DNA of 64,000 bases from Larix kaempferi (taxonomy: Eukaryota; Streptophyta; Pinopsida; Pinales; Pinaceae): positions 10,828,501 through 10,892,500 of the forward strand of contig BSBM01000596.1 in the NCBI GenBank assembly GCA_027924585.1. Direction: 5' to 3'. The notes below the pieces were generated by a model, which made no database searches, was not told the DNA's origin, and worked only from the letters and a program-made list of their open reading frames with translations. Position numbers and translations under genes: made by a program. Shown here piece by piece: positions 22,341 to 34,100 of the stretch (positions are counted from its first letter, which is position 1; each line of letters begins with the position of its first letter).

Positions 22341-22402
22341 ATCCATGGACCTACGTCCTAAAGAGAGCGGGATTGATCATCCTGTAATATGATCGTGTGT
22401 AT

Positions 22403-22650
22403 TGATCCAGATACTGTAGATCGAGATGATGATCCATATGCTGTAGATCGAGATGATGATCCAGATGTTGTAGATCAAGATGATGATCCAGATACTGTAG
22501 ATTGAGATGATGATCTAGATGTTGTAGATCGAGATGATGATCCAGATACTGTAGATCGAGATGATGATCAAGATGCTGTAGATCGAGATAATGATCCATA
22601 TACTGTAGATCGAGATGATGATCCAGATGTTGTAGATCGAGATGATGATG
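22403..22650 (+). repeat. C1 minisatellite, 27-bp unit, about 9 copies
   Basis: A gatccagatactgtagat / cgagatgat unit is repeated in tandem with few changes (tact or tgttg variants). Because the unit is 27 bp it stays open in several frames; the plus frame reads a DPD(T/V)VDRDD repeat and the minus strand an LDLQ(H/Y)LDHH repeat. I treat this as repeat-derived, not as a gene. Confidence 0.85.
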
Positions 22651-22832
22651 ATGTAGTTGTTCGGTGTTGCAGAATATGAAGACTCAATACTGATGATGCT
22701 GATGTTCCAGTAACAAATTAAGTTACTGTTGATGATGTATTGAAGAAAGCTTCCGATGATTTATAGATGTATCATGTATGATGTAGTCGATGACTCTTTG
22801 CTCCTACAATTTTTTTTATAATATCCTTCTCG

Positions 22833-22843
22833 TTAAGGGGGAG
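22833..22843 (+). other. C1 polypurine tract
   Basis: ttaagggggag lies directly before the TG of the 3' LTR, the expected plus-strand priming site. A similar aaagggggag occurs at 14225-14234 at the end of pol, where it is now about 1.7 kb of element sequence from the LTR. Confidence 0.85.
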
Positions 22844-23345
22844 TGTTGAATATTGTAACTTCGAAGAATATTATATTTGTACTTTATTATTCCGGAGATG
22901 TTTCATCCCTCCAAGGTAATCCTATTATGTATCCAGAGATGTTTATTCCTCAGATGGATTGTGTTAACCAGGGTTATTAGATACACCATGTGGGGGTCGA
23001 CCCTAAGTTAATTAATTAGGGGTTATTAGACTCCATTGGGAGAGGTCGGCCCCATAAGGGAAAAATTCAGTCGAGAAACTAGTATAAGTAGAGGAGGATG
23101 CTCCTCACTTATCTCACACTTACATAGCTCAGAAAGTAGCACACTTGTGAGGGAGAGGTCTGCATAGGAGGTAGAGAAGGAGCTCTAGTCTTGGAGCACA
23201 TCTTGTATTTTCTTTGATCATCATATTGAGGAAAGCTTTGCTGGGTTTTCTACCCCATGAGGGTTTCCTAGGGTAAAATCTATGTTTATCTTGCGATTAT
23301 GTTTCTTTCAGTGATCTTGCTAGTCAAATTAGTTTAAAATTAACA
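22844..23345 (+). repeat. C1 3' LTR
   Basis: It is 502 bp, begins tgttgaatattg, ends taaca, and is followed by the target duplicate ttccc. The U3 gggttattag modules, tataagta (23083-23090) and hairpin (23086-23110) are kept. Confidence 0.93.
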
Positions 23346-23350
23346 TTCCC

Positions 23351-25096
23351 AAGGTGACATATGGAATCCTGGGGTTCAATCCCACAACCCCCTCACCTCT
23401 CCCTAGTGGATACATATAGCCCCCTCATTTAGTTGCGTCCATATCCATCCCCTTGGTATTTTTATTTCATGAGATTTGTTTACATCATTTTTACAATTTC
23501 CATGGCTTAATAGCACATGGATAACACAATGTCAAATACTTTCCTCTTAAAGTTGAGAATTCACTAGCGGGGCCTTGGCCTTAAGCTCCATGCTAGGAAT
23601 TATACATCACATAGATACAATGTTTACATTAAAAGCCAATATATCCTAAGGGTCAAAATGGGGGTATTAAAACACCTAACACAAATAGTGTTCATAATGG
23701 CGTGTAGGCATCATTCAACATGAGGATGATACCTTTTCTTTGTTATAATTCCCTTGGGAGTTCCTCCTTCCAACTATTCAAGGTGTGTAGAAAAATATAA
23801 TCCAAGGGTCTTACAACTAGGGCCTCCCCAAAGTTTTCTCAATGGAATCCATGCCAAGCCAATCGACATTGACATAACCAATTCCAAGCCCATCTTCTTG
23901 CTAAGTTTCTTAGGCCCTTTTTGGAATACCAAGCCAGCATACAAGATGGATTTATCATGTATCCATTTCCAAGCTAGTGATTTGGTTCGCAATCACTCAA
24001 ATAATCATTCACACATCTCTTACTCATTTATTATTCTTCTTCTTATTATTATATTTATAATATTAATTTAGTTTTGTTTGTTGGGAAGGGTGCCTCCCTC
24101 CCACTCATATTTGTGTTAGTCAGGTCAGAGTGTTATTAAATTATTATTATTAACCTTTACTTCTTTATTTTTGTATTCTCGTCTCTTTGCAACTTTGTTT
24201 CTTATATAAACCAAAATACAAGGTTTTCCCTCATTCATTTGACCTTTCATAGTCATGGGACTTTGGTCTTCAATGTGGTATTACTTTCACAACCATCACC
24301 ATGTCCTTGTACTTGCATCTCTTTCAAGCTAGTCGAATCATTTGACCTTGCATAGTCATGGGACTTTGGTCTTCAATGTGGTATTACTTTCACAATCATC
24401 ATCATGTCCTTGTACTTGCAACTCTTTCAAGATAGTCGAAACATATTATTAGTACATATAATAAATCAATTGCAAAAAGAAATAGACTTACCACTATTTT
24501 TAGCTACCAATCCTTCGAACTGTAATTCTTTTTTTACTATTAGCAAATATATGTAAATTCTACATGACTATTCACCATTCAAAGTATTCGTCGATAATTT
24601 TATTTCTTCATAATTTGATCAATTCATATTTAAATAATCAATGCTTTCAGACCTTGAAATATTTCTATTATAATTCATTCATGATTTTGAGGTACTATGC
24701 AAGAAATGATTAATTTACTATGTATTTTCTACATAATTAATATTGTCAAAATGTAGTAACCATATATACTATTCAACTTATCAAAACTCCACGTGTTCAT
24801 TTTTCATATCACTCCTTTCATTGTTCCACGGTTCCCTTAGGAGTTCTAGAAATCATCTTACGGTATTCTATTTTGTGAATACATTTCCAATATAAGCTTG
24901 TCTTTATTTTGAGTTATCAATCATAATTACCACTTTATATGATCAATTACTCAATATTTTTCTTGCATTGAGTTCAAAATGCTATAGTTTCAAATTATGT
25001 TACCTTAAATATGAGTTGTAATATTCATTATTATAGTTTCACATTATGTTACCTTAAATATGAGTTGCAATATTCATTATCATGTAATTTAAGGTA
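23351..25096. other. AT-rich sequence between C1 and G2, with two local duplications
   Basis: No gene recognised. A 103-bp direct duplication occupies 24238-24340 and 24341-24443 (units start tttgacctt.catagtcatg). A 49-bp duplication occupies about 24983-25080 (units start tatagtttca.attatgtta). A plus frame at 23754-24071 of 105 codons has no similarity I can name. Before G2 inserted, this was continuous with the sequence from 54549 on. Confidence 0.55.
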
Positions 25097-25101
25097 CTTA
25101 A

Positions 25102-26872
25102 TGTAATGACCCTTTTTCAAAATTTTATGAAAATGCCAAATTTTCCATTTTTTCCCCAATTTCGACTTTTGACTAGTTTTGTTGTTTTGGCATCCAAATT
25201 AACCCCATGCTCCCAAATATTCTGTAAGGATGTATGAATGATATTTAGACTTGAATATTAGGTTTAGGGATTATTTATAACTCTCAAAAGACTTCTGCAA
25301 ACTTGATTTCTATTCTGGTCAATGTATGGGATTTTAACTAGTAATTTGTGCATCAAATCCCCCCTGGGTAACATTGAAAATGGCTTCCCAAATGCTTCCA
25401 AAATCCCTCGAATTTTTGTGCAGAGGTAGGGAATGTATTAAGGATTTTATTAGTATCTCATGTGCACCTTTAATTGAGTATTATATATGTTCCAACCGTC
25501 TCCCATTCAGCTGCAAAAATCACCCATGCAACCCTTGGGGAAATGGCACTATTTCTTCTCCCAATGCAATTAAATTGAGTAAAAATACTTCAAATGCTCA
25601 AGTAAAATACATGAAACTTGTAAAATACATCCATGGAAGTCTATTAATCACCAATGTATCAAATAATCATCCATTCATTCGAAATAATCAGCATTATAAT
25701 GATATACATCAATGTAGTGGGGAAATGGACATTGTTTGCTCATTAGTCAACATTTTTGCATACAATCAGTGGGAATTTCGACCTGAGACTTTCTGAATAT
25801 GAATAATAGAGGATATGAAGCTATAAAAATCATAAATACATCACATGAATCTCTCGCAATGAATACAAGAGCTCACCAAAAACGCCCTCCCTCAAGGAGC
25901 ATGAATATGCCTTCAAAACTAGAAATGTTTGACAGATGGTGCTGCACTAAAAAAAAACATGAGCTATCCTGTAGCTGATACCTACAAATAAAAATCCATT
26001 AAAGCTCCATGAAATACCTGATTGGCCTCTCCAAACACCAACTTGGATGGGAATATTTCACCCTTGAAATTGGCTAAGGCAAGAAACTAGTCATACACTA
26101 GCTCTCTCTTCACAAATGCAATTTTTCTCAAATGATCAAAAGCCATTATCATACTTGATTTCTACATTTTATAACCAACATTATCCTTATAAGGGTCTAA
26201 ATCCTCTCATTAGATTCTAAAGATTTCCACTTAGGAAATATTCCACATTTGCCACTTGTCTCCTAGTTTCCAACCTTCCATCATCTCCCAAATTCAAGTA
26301 GGAGTCTCTTGGGATTCTCCAACTCCATGAGTGCCTTCCTTGAGCCTATTTTTGGGGCTGACATATCATAATGGTCAGATGTCATAATTCAAATATGAAT
26401 TTTGTCATAGATGTCATAGATGCTTCATCATTGTTGTCATAAGACTAGGGAATCTAGCCCAAGTGTCCACTAGCCTCCAATTTGACTCTTCCTCTTCCAT
26501 GGAGGTTACCCTTCCATCCCATTTCGACCTAAGATGCTCTATTCCATATTTATGCCTTACCAACTCACCCAATAATGTTTTCATTCCCATGGATTCAAAA
26601 TGGCAAGTGAGATTTGCCACGTGGTAGTGAAAAACCAAGCTAGTGTGGGTCCCACATCCTCCAAATGTCCTCAAAACCATTTGCCACCTATAATTCATCT
26701 TAGATTTATTTATTCAACTTATTTATTAAATACTTGGACTATTCTAATGTATAAACATTATTCCCTTTCTCCCTTATTATAATTCCCAATCTACCCATTC
26801 AACCTAGCGAACTTGGTAGGATTGATGGGGATTGTATGCTATACAATTATTTATTTGAATGGGGACATTACA
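25102..26872 (-). repeat. G2 3' LTR (left copy, 1771 bp)
   Basis: It matches 52778-54543 along its length with scattered differences, several percent by eye. The 140-codon plus frame at 25374-25796 lies in the LTR and is interrupted in the other copy, so it is not a gene. Confidence 0.93.
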
Positions 26873-27039
26873 GTCCTCCCCACCCAAGATTGCTTGTCCT
26901 CAAGCAATTTCAAATTAGGATGCTGCAAAATCTTCTCCTGTTCACATGTGGCATCTTCATTTGGTAAGTCCTTCCATTGCACTAAATATTCTTTGATAAT
27001 TCTACTTCTCAACCTCCTTTCCCGTGGAATCAGAGCAAT
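26851..27039 (-). pseudogene. G2 pol C-terminus with chromodomain-like tail
   Basis: On the minus strand, 62 codons run from the junction with G3 to a taa at 26851-26853 inside the LTR. The segment RIIKEYLVQWKDLPNEDATC fits a chromodomain (aromatic and acidic positions around Y-LVQW), as found at the end of chromovirus integrases, where it is thought to guide insertion to particular chromatin. The C in EDATC stands where Trp is usual. The upstream integrase core is missing because of a deletion at the G3 boundary. Confidence 0.8.
26873..26887 (-). other. G2 polypurine tract (minus strand)
   Basis: On the minus strand the text reads ttgggtggggaggac immediately before the TG of the 3' LTR. Confidence 0.75.
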
Positions 27040-30000
27040 TGGCTCATTAATGACAGTTAACCCAACAAAGACCTAGGTAATCTTTTAAATAGAACTCAAT
27101 GAACAGAGCTGGGGGCTCGAATTTTCCAGGGAGAATACATTCAAGTGAATGTTATTCAAGAAATCCATCGAGGAAGAGGGAAATACAGTAAGGAAGTTGT
27201 TTGAGAGGAATGTTGCAGTAACTTGGTTCCATTATAGCTGTTTGCGCTGAGAGAATTTACTTGCTGCACCTAGTTCCAGCCAGGGAGACCAGAGCAAGCT
27301 CGGGGGTCCTAAGAAGTTGCTGTCTGAGCACTCTCCAGGAGTTGGTAGGGAGGAACTGCCTCCCATTGCTGTTGTTGTCCACAGCTTAAACAGGTTCTGC
27401 CATCTATTTCTGTATGTTTATTAAATATGAATGAATGTATGTTGTGTTTATCTTCTTTATGTCTGAAGAGTAATTAGTTAGTTAAGTGAGTATTTTAGAA
27501 TGGCAGTAGTTAAATTTGGTTGAGTTACTGTGTTTTTCAGCATCCCTAGTAATAAGCAATACCATTAATATATTACTAATAATATATCTATAAAGCAATC
27601 AATACAACAGTAAGATTTTAAGTACTCGCTTATTAATACAATTATAAACCTAGTTTAATCGTAAATGTTAAATAGATTAGTAAGGTTTATGTATACAGTA
27701 ATTATTTCTCTGTAAATACAAAATCGATTAAACAATTATAGGAGACAGTAATGAAATATAACCAGTTATTTTATAGTATTTATATCATTTTCAATGACAT
27801 TGCTGAAGATTTGTAGCCATAGTTCGAACATCTATGTCAGGGTATCAACCCTAGTCAAAAATTTAACCAGTCTTAGTCTATTAATTAAATTAATACACAA
27901 ACCCTAGTTAAAAATTATCCAGTCATAACCTATCAAATAAATCAATGTGTAAAAACCCTAAAAGAAGTTTATCATAGAGTGTATATCAACAGTTTAAATA
28001 ACCTAGCTATTAATTTAAAAACAGTAGGGTTAACAGAACAGTATTCTAGCTCATTGTCGAGATTAAAACATTATAGTAACATCATTCACTTGACTCGCAA
28101 TTACCGACAGAGTCTTAATCTTGAAGACAGGATAAGCTACTAAACAAAATCACAACAATGAAATTCGAATTGAATCCTATCATTCCAGTTTTGTCAAGCA
28201 AATTAAATAATAAGATCAAAAACAACGATTTCACCTACGGCCGCAGCTCAAGTCCACCATATAGATGATTCTAACAACATAGAATTAAAAATACATGCCA
28301 CACACCAGCTTAAACTTACAGGAGAACTTTCAATAAGTCATATTATCAAAACCGGGGCGAAAACCCTGAATAATTTAAGAGTTTAGCAACAAAACAAAAT
28401 TATCAAAGCACAAAAATTATATAGGAGAACGTTATTTTAATGTCTTACTACAAAATCCTAGTAAAAACCCTAAACGATTTAGGAGTACAGTAAAGAAAGC
28501 AAGAGGACGAGACCATAACCTCATCCAAAGAATGGTTACAGTTATTGCTATAAATATATATATATACACAGTATTTCTTCTACAAACGAAAGACAAATAA
28601 TTACATTGACCGAAGCCATAACATCCCATTCACATCACAGGGTTAAACCTGTCAAAGAACTGGTGGTAAAAAGCACTTACAAGACCAAACAGAACGGAGA
28701 TAGTCACAGAGTTGTTCCTTCAAAGTCCCATCCCTAATCTCCCTAACCAACCAGCAAGGAGGAAAAATGCCATGGTTAAAACCAGGCTTACTCGGTAAAG
28801 CCAATCGTCAAAGCTTGTGCCATCCACGCCTTTGAGAAGGGCCAGGACCTGCAACGACAGAGTGGTATTAGTTAAACACTAAAATTGTTAAACCAATTCT
28901 TTTAACTAGCAGAGCGTAGGAGTAAACCAACTTACCAGTGATCTTGAAAGGAGCTCGGTCATTATAATAGCCTGCTAAACCACAAGCAGCACGAGCAAGA
29001 TAAGTACAAACCCCATCTTTGTCACCAAAAGAACGAGCTGGCAGAGCAAGGGGGTACCTCCCACGATGGAAGCCGTGATAGAACTAAGACAAAGATGCAG
29101 TCACGCCGTGACAGGGTTAATTTTAATAACAAAAGGATAAACCCTAGGATCATAACAAACTTACAGCCGCCGACAACAAAATATAATGAGTTCCAAACGA
29201 TACAATGGACGAACACAAAGGCCTGAGGCAGCATAGAAGCTGCTAGCACACAGTAACAACAGAGACTGGACCAGGAGGGTTCGCAGAGCGACCAAGCCCG
29301 AAGGCAAAGGAGAAATGGCAAAGTAGGGTTAGTCAACATTTTAATATCACAAATGCGTGGCCCTGGAGCAACCACGTAGCTGTTTAATAATCTCCATGCA
29401 GTGGGTCGACGAGCTATAGTTTTGCAACGAGATTCTCTATCATTTGTTTTCAAAACAAAATCATAGTTTGGAATATCTATTATGAACACGATACCATAGT
29501 ATCACCTATCATGTATACAAAATCAAGGAGTTAGAACCATAACTATGAACTTTGCATAATATATAATAAATCTTTGCCTTATAGTCAAGTAAACCATGCT
29601 TCATAAGGGCGTTCCAAGATTAAGTCTTGGAGTATCTATAGATATAGTGGATGGATTCTAATTAAAAAGAATTGTAAGGTTTTGGGTACAATTTTGAATT
29701 ATAAGGTGTTCATAAAACCATGTATGTAGATAGCATTCAAGGATTAAGTCTTGAAGTGTTGAAACATAGAGGATTTGACCTCTAATTATAAGAGTTACGA
29801 GAACATGGGAACAATGATAAGATACAAGTACTTCATAACAAGATTTCCACATCATTTAGTCTCAAGTGAACAAACCAAGGACATATCGTTTCTTTTAAAA
29901 TCTATAAGAGAACGGGGTGATGTTAAGAATAATTGCTTGCAATTCTACTACTAAAGTGCCATTGGCTACAGCTTGTACAGATAAGGAAAGACTTGTCATA

Positions 30001-31003
30001 TTATTTCTTTTATGTAACTCATACTTGTAGCACTCAAGATACATAACCCACAGTTTTAGATTTAAGTTACTCTAGACCATTTCATTTGACGTTACAATAT
30101 AATAACAATCACTTAATTGTTTCAGTTTTCTTGTGATAACAAGTAGACTCTTGTTATCCTCAAGGCTCAATGAGTTTAATCAAGATAACTTCTAGTTTTT
30201 AGTCCATTGACAATCATAGAAATGAGAATAGTTTATCATTCCTTACAAACCCTGAGATGTTAAGAGGAGACATGTAACTAACAGAATATCTTGCAAATGC
30301 TAGAAATAAGCAAATTATATATTGACCACTCCAGATCCTTTACAATTGCAGTTGCAAATCAAGACAGATTCCAACTTTAAAACTCGTTATGATGTGATAA
30401 CAATGAGTGAGTAAAAACTGGTCTGAGAATGGTCACCCAGTTGTATTTTTTTTACAGTGTTAGATATGAAGTATAATTGCATTACAGTAATATCATCAAA
30501 GAACAAATACTCCATAGAGTTAGTTAATTCATTTGTTCTCAAGAAAACATAGCTATCATATTCTCTAGTAATTTCTAATTCTATAATAGTAATATCTTGA
30601 GGAGGTCATAGGATGAATGCTACCTTTATACACTTGATAACCTAGCTAGCATGCTTAGACTTTTTACTGAATGTTTTGGTACAGCTAATTGATTATAATA
30701 CTTTAAATATTTAAATGTAGCGACCCGCACATTACATGTATATCTGTAAGAGAAAGAAAATTTGTTGCATTAGCTCGGAAGCTAAGTAAGCCTGGTCTGC
30801 TATGGCAACTCCCCCTTGTGGTTGAAAAAGAGAAAACAATCAGCAACGGTAAAGAAACTCATATCAAAATCTAAGTATAACAAAAGATAATTTAGACACA
30901 TTTATGATCACTTAAGCTAATCAAACAGTTAAATGAATGCATTTATTAATATTACATGCTATTTTTAAAATTTTAAAATTTTCGGAAATTTTGGGTTTTG
31001 ACA
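27033..31003 (+). repeat. G3 5' LTR, 5'-truncated
   Basis: It is homologous to 36226-40111 plus 45947-46027. It ends ttttgaca, two bases before the PBS. The region corresponding to 35898-36216 is absent. A minus-strand frame (29022-29489, 155 codons) is open here and partly open in the other LTR (38211-38642, 143 codons) but has no recognisable similarity. A conserved stem block sits at 30767-30792. Confidence 0.9.
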
Positions 31004-31005
31004 TG

Positions 31006-31021
31006 TGGTATCAGAGCATGG
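31006..31021 (+). other. G3 primer-binding site
   Basis: tggtatcagagcatgg, initiator tRNA-Met type, two bases after the LTR end. Confidence 0.9.
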
Positions 31022-31169
31022 TTCAAATACTAGGCCTTGATGTGGCTCAACTAGTTCCGCAGGACGGTAACAATAAATAAAAAAATTTATATATATATAA
31101 TGTACTAACTTGTATTTTGTTTCATGTAAAAGAGCAGAATATTTCCTTTTCTGAATCTAACAGGCAGGT

Positions 31170-34100
31170 ATGGAGAAGCTAGGAGAATATGCTCAGGAGG
31201 AATCTCCAAACACTGAGACCAGATAGATGTCCAGAGAACCTGTGATAGAGGAGGTGACTGCTCACTCTTCAGAACTGATGCAGACTATAAAAAGTTTAAA
31301 GACTGAAATGGAATCAGTCAAGAAGGATAATGAAAGGATTTTGAAAACTCAAGAGTAGTTAAATCAAATTTTAATGGAAAAATTTCAGACTGAAGAAAGA
31401 GGCAAAAGATCGGAATCTGAAGAAGCTAGCCATCAAAAAGGGTCTAAAAAGATGAAACTAGCTAAATCAGATAGCAGTTCATCATCTGAAGGAAGGAGGG
31501 AACAACAAAGCTATTTCACTACTAGTGACAGTAGTGAGGCTGAGTTGTATAACAGAAAGAAAAAGCACAGGCCTTATGAAGAGATTTCTGGGGAGTTTAA
31601 GAAAATAAAACCCCCAACTTTCAATGGAGAAACTGAAACAGGAGAAGAGGCAGAATCCTGGTTATCCGGGATGAGAAAATATTTTCAGATATACAACTAT
31701 TCAAATCAGCTAAAGGCAAGAATGCCCATCTATAACCTTTCTGGAAAGGCGGATATATGGTGGCAAGACTTAAAAAGGGTCAAGGGGATCAAAGAAAAAG
31801 AGGTCAATTGGAGTACCTTTAAAAGGTACTTCAAAAAGAAATTTCTGTTCGAACAATACTATGAAGAAAGGGCCAAGGAATTTTATGAGTTAAAGCTAGG
31901 ATCTATGACGATGAAAGACTTAAACAGTAAGTTCTTAAGTCTGTTAAGATATGTGCCGTATTTTGTTGAAGAGAAACCTAAAGTGCAGCGGTTTCTCAGC
32001 TGCCTACCATATCATATAAAAGACAGGATTGAATATGATAACCCCAAAACTCTGGAAGAAGCCATGCGAAAGGCTAATTTCTGTTTTGAACAGAACAAAA
32101 AGAAAGAAGGAATAGCCAACTGGAAGGCTAAAAAGAACAGTAGTCAGCTTGAGTTCCAGAAAAAAGAGTTTGTACCCCAGAAAAATTTCAAGAATAACAA
32201 GAACGGAAACCATTTTAATGGTAAAAACTTCCAGGGAAGCAAAAATGGAGCTGCTAATAATCCCAACAACTTTAAGGGCAGCAAGGGGGCTTCTAACAAT
32301 CATGGAAATTTCACTAAGAATTTTGAACGAAAGGAGCCTGTTAAGTGCTGGGAGTGCAATGGCCCACACTATGCTTCAGTTTGCCCAAATCGGAAGAAAC
32401 CAAACAACAATATTCATACTATACAAGACAAAATGACTGTTGGAGACTTTGCAAGGACTATGCCCCGAATCAATGCAGCGTTGGAGAACCGCCAAGCTGA
32501 TTATCAAACTTCCATGGTGGAAGTAGGAGGTATGGTTAACAAAACCCCTGTAACTATTTTAATAGATCCAGGTGCTAGCCTTAGTTATATTTCACCGCAG
32601 ATAGTAGAAAAGTGTAATTTGACTGTTGAAAGGTTTGATAACTCTTGGTCAGTACAACTAGCCACTGGGGCAAAAAGGAAGGTGAACTGTTATGTTAAGG
32701 AATGTGCCCTAGATATGAATGATTACAAAACTACTGTTAAATTAAATATTCTGCCACTTGGTTCATATGACATACTTATTGGTATGGACTGGTTAGAACA
32801 GCATAAGGTAGTTTTAAACTGTTTTGATAAAACTTTCACGTGTGTGAATAATAAGGAACAGCCAGTAACGGTTAAAGGTATTCCCAGGAAAACAGTAGTC
32901 AGGCAGATTTCTGCTTTACAACTTAAAAGAGAAGTTCGAAAAGGGTGCAAAGCCTATGCTGTAACTATTACAGATGAAGCAGTTAAGCCTGAAATAAATA
33001 AGATAAAAATAGAGGATATTCCTGTAGTAAACAAATTCACTGATGTGTTTCCGAAGGAAATTCCAGGATTACCTCCCAAGAGGGAACTGGATTTCACAAT
33101 TGAGCTGGTACTAGGTGCTGTACCCAGTTCGAAGGCTCTGTATCGTATGAATATTCTGGATATTAATGAATTAAAATCACAGTTAAAGGAATTAATAGAT
33201 AAGAAATACATTCGACCCAGTGTGTCCCCTTGGGGAGCACCAGTAATCTTTGTTAAAAAGAAGGACGGAACTATGCGACTTTGCATAGATTACCGTAAAC
33301 TAAATAAGATGACAATTAAAAACAGATATCCGTTGCCCTGCATAGATGATTTGTTTGATCAGCTACATGGATCTATGGTGTTCTCTAAGATAGACCTGAG
33401 ATCAGGTTATCATCAGGTGCGAATTAAAGAAGAAGACATATTCAAGACAGCTTTCAGAACGAGGTATGGACATTATGAATTTGTCGTAATGCAATTTGGG
33501 CTTACTAATGCCCCAGCTGTCTTTATGTGTCTAATGAATAACATAATGCATAAATACTTGGATAAATTTGTTGTCGTGTTCATCGATGACATTTTAATTT
33601 ATTCTAAAAATGAAGAGGAACATAAAGAACATTTACGAATAGTCTTAAAAGAACTGCGAGAGCAGCAGCTCTTTGCGAAGTTCAGTAAATGTGATCTCTT
33701 CAAGGATGAAATCCAGTACTTAGGTCATGTAGTGACTAAGGAAGGGATTTCAGTTGATCCTGAAAAGATCCGGGCAATCGAAGAATGGCCAGTACCAAAA
33801 GATGTAACAGATGTTAGGTCCTTCATGGGAATTACCGGTTATTACCGGAGATTCATAGAAGGCTTTTCAAAAATATCCAACCCAATCACTTCCTTGCAAA
33901 AGAAAGGCAAGAGATTTGATTGGAACTTAAAATGTGAAGAAAGCTTTAAGAAATTAAAAACTTTATTAACAACTGCACCTATTCTAAGAATAGCAGATCC
34001 TAATAAGGATTTCGTGGTTTGCACCGATGCTTGTAATGACGGTCTAGGTGGAGTGCTGACTCAGGATGGGCATGTCATTGCCTATGAGTCCAGGAAGCTA

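Larger units (their letters stand above)
9314..23345 (+). mobile_element. C1: Ty1/copia LTR retrotransposon, with C2 nested inside
   Basis: Two 502-bp LTRs (9314-9815 and 22844-23345) are flanked by the perfect 5-bp duplication ttccc (9309-9313 and 23346-23350). A PBS follows the left LTR and a PPT precedes the right one. Removing C2 and one copy of its ccttg duplication leaves an element of about 7.1 kb. The order gag, protease, integrase, RT, RNase H marks it as copia. The left LTR begins TC rather than TG, a point mutation at 9315. By eye the LTRs differ at roughly 30-35 of 502 positions, so the insertion is old. Confidence 0.95.

Noticed and set aside
22351-22599. Minus-strand LDLQ-LDHH repeat protein
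   Set aside because: The 27-bp unit is a multiple of three, so frames stay open automatically; there is no start context, conservation or non-repeat part.
22403-22650. Possible CRISPR-like array
   Set aside because: Units abut without unique spacers and the setting is a plant retrotransposon; it is a simple tandem minisatellite.
25374-25796. 140-codon frame in the left G2 LTR
   Set aside because: The homologous part of the right LTR (around 53050-53473) is not open over the same length and it lies inside an LTR.
29022-29489. Hydrophobic minus-strand frame in the G3 LTR, also present in the other LTR
   Set aside because: Presence in both LTRs follows from LTR identity and is not independent conservation; no similarity is recognised. 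Kept only as a low-interest note.
30774-30795. 5S rRNA-like string ctcggaagctaagtaagcctgg in the G3 LTR (also at 39963)
   Set aside because: Only about 16 of 22 positions fit the plant 5S internal region and nothing else of the 120-nt gene is present, so it is not a 5S gene or a Cassandra-type LTR on this evidence.
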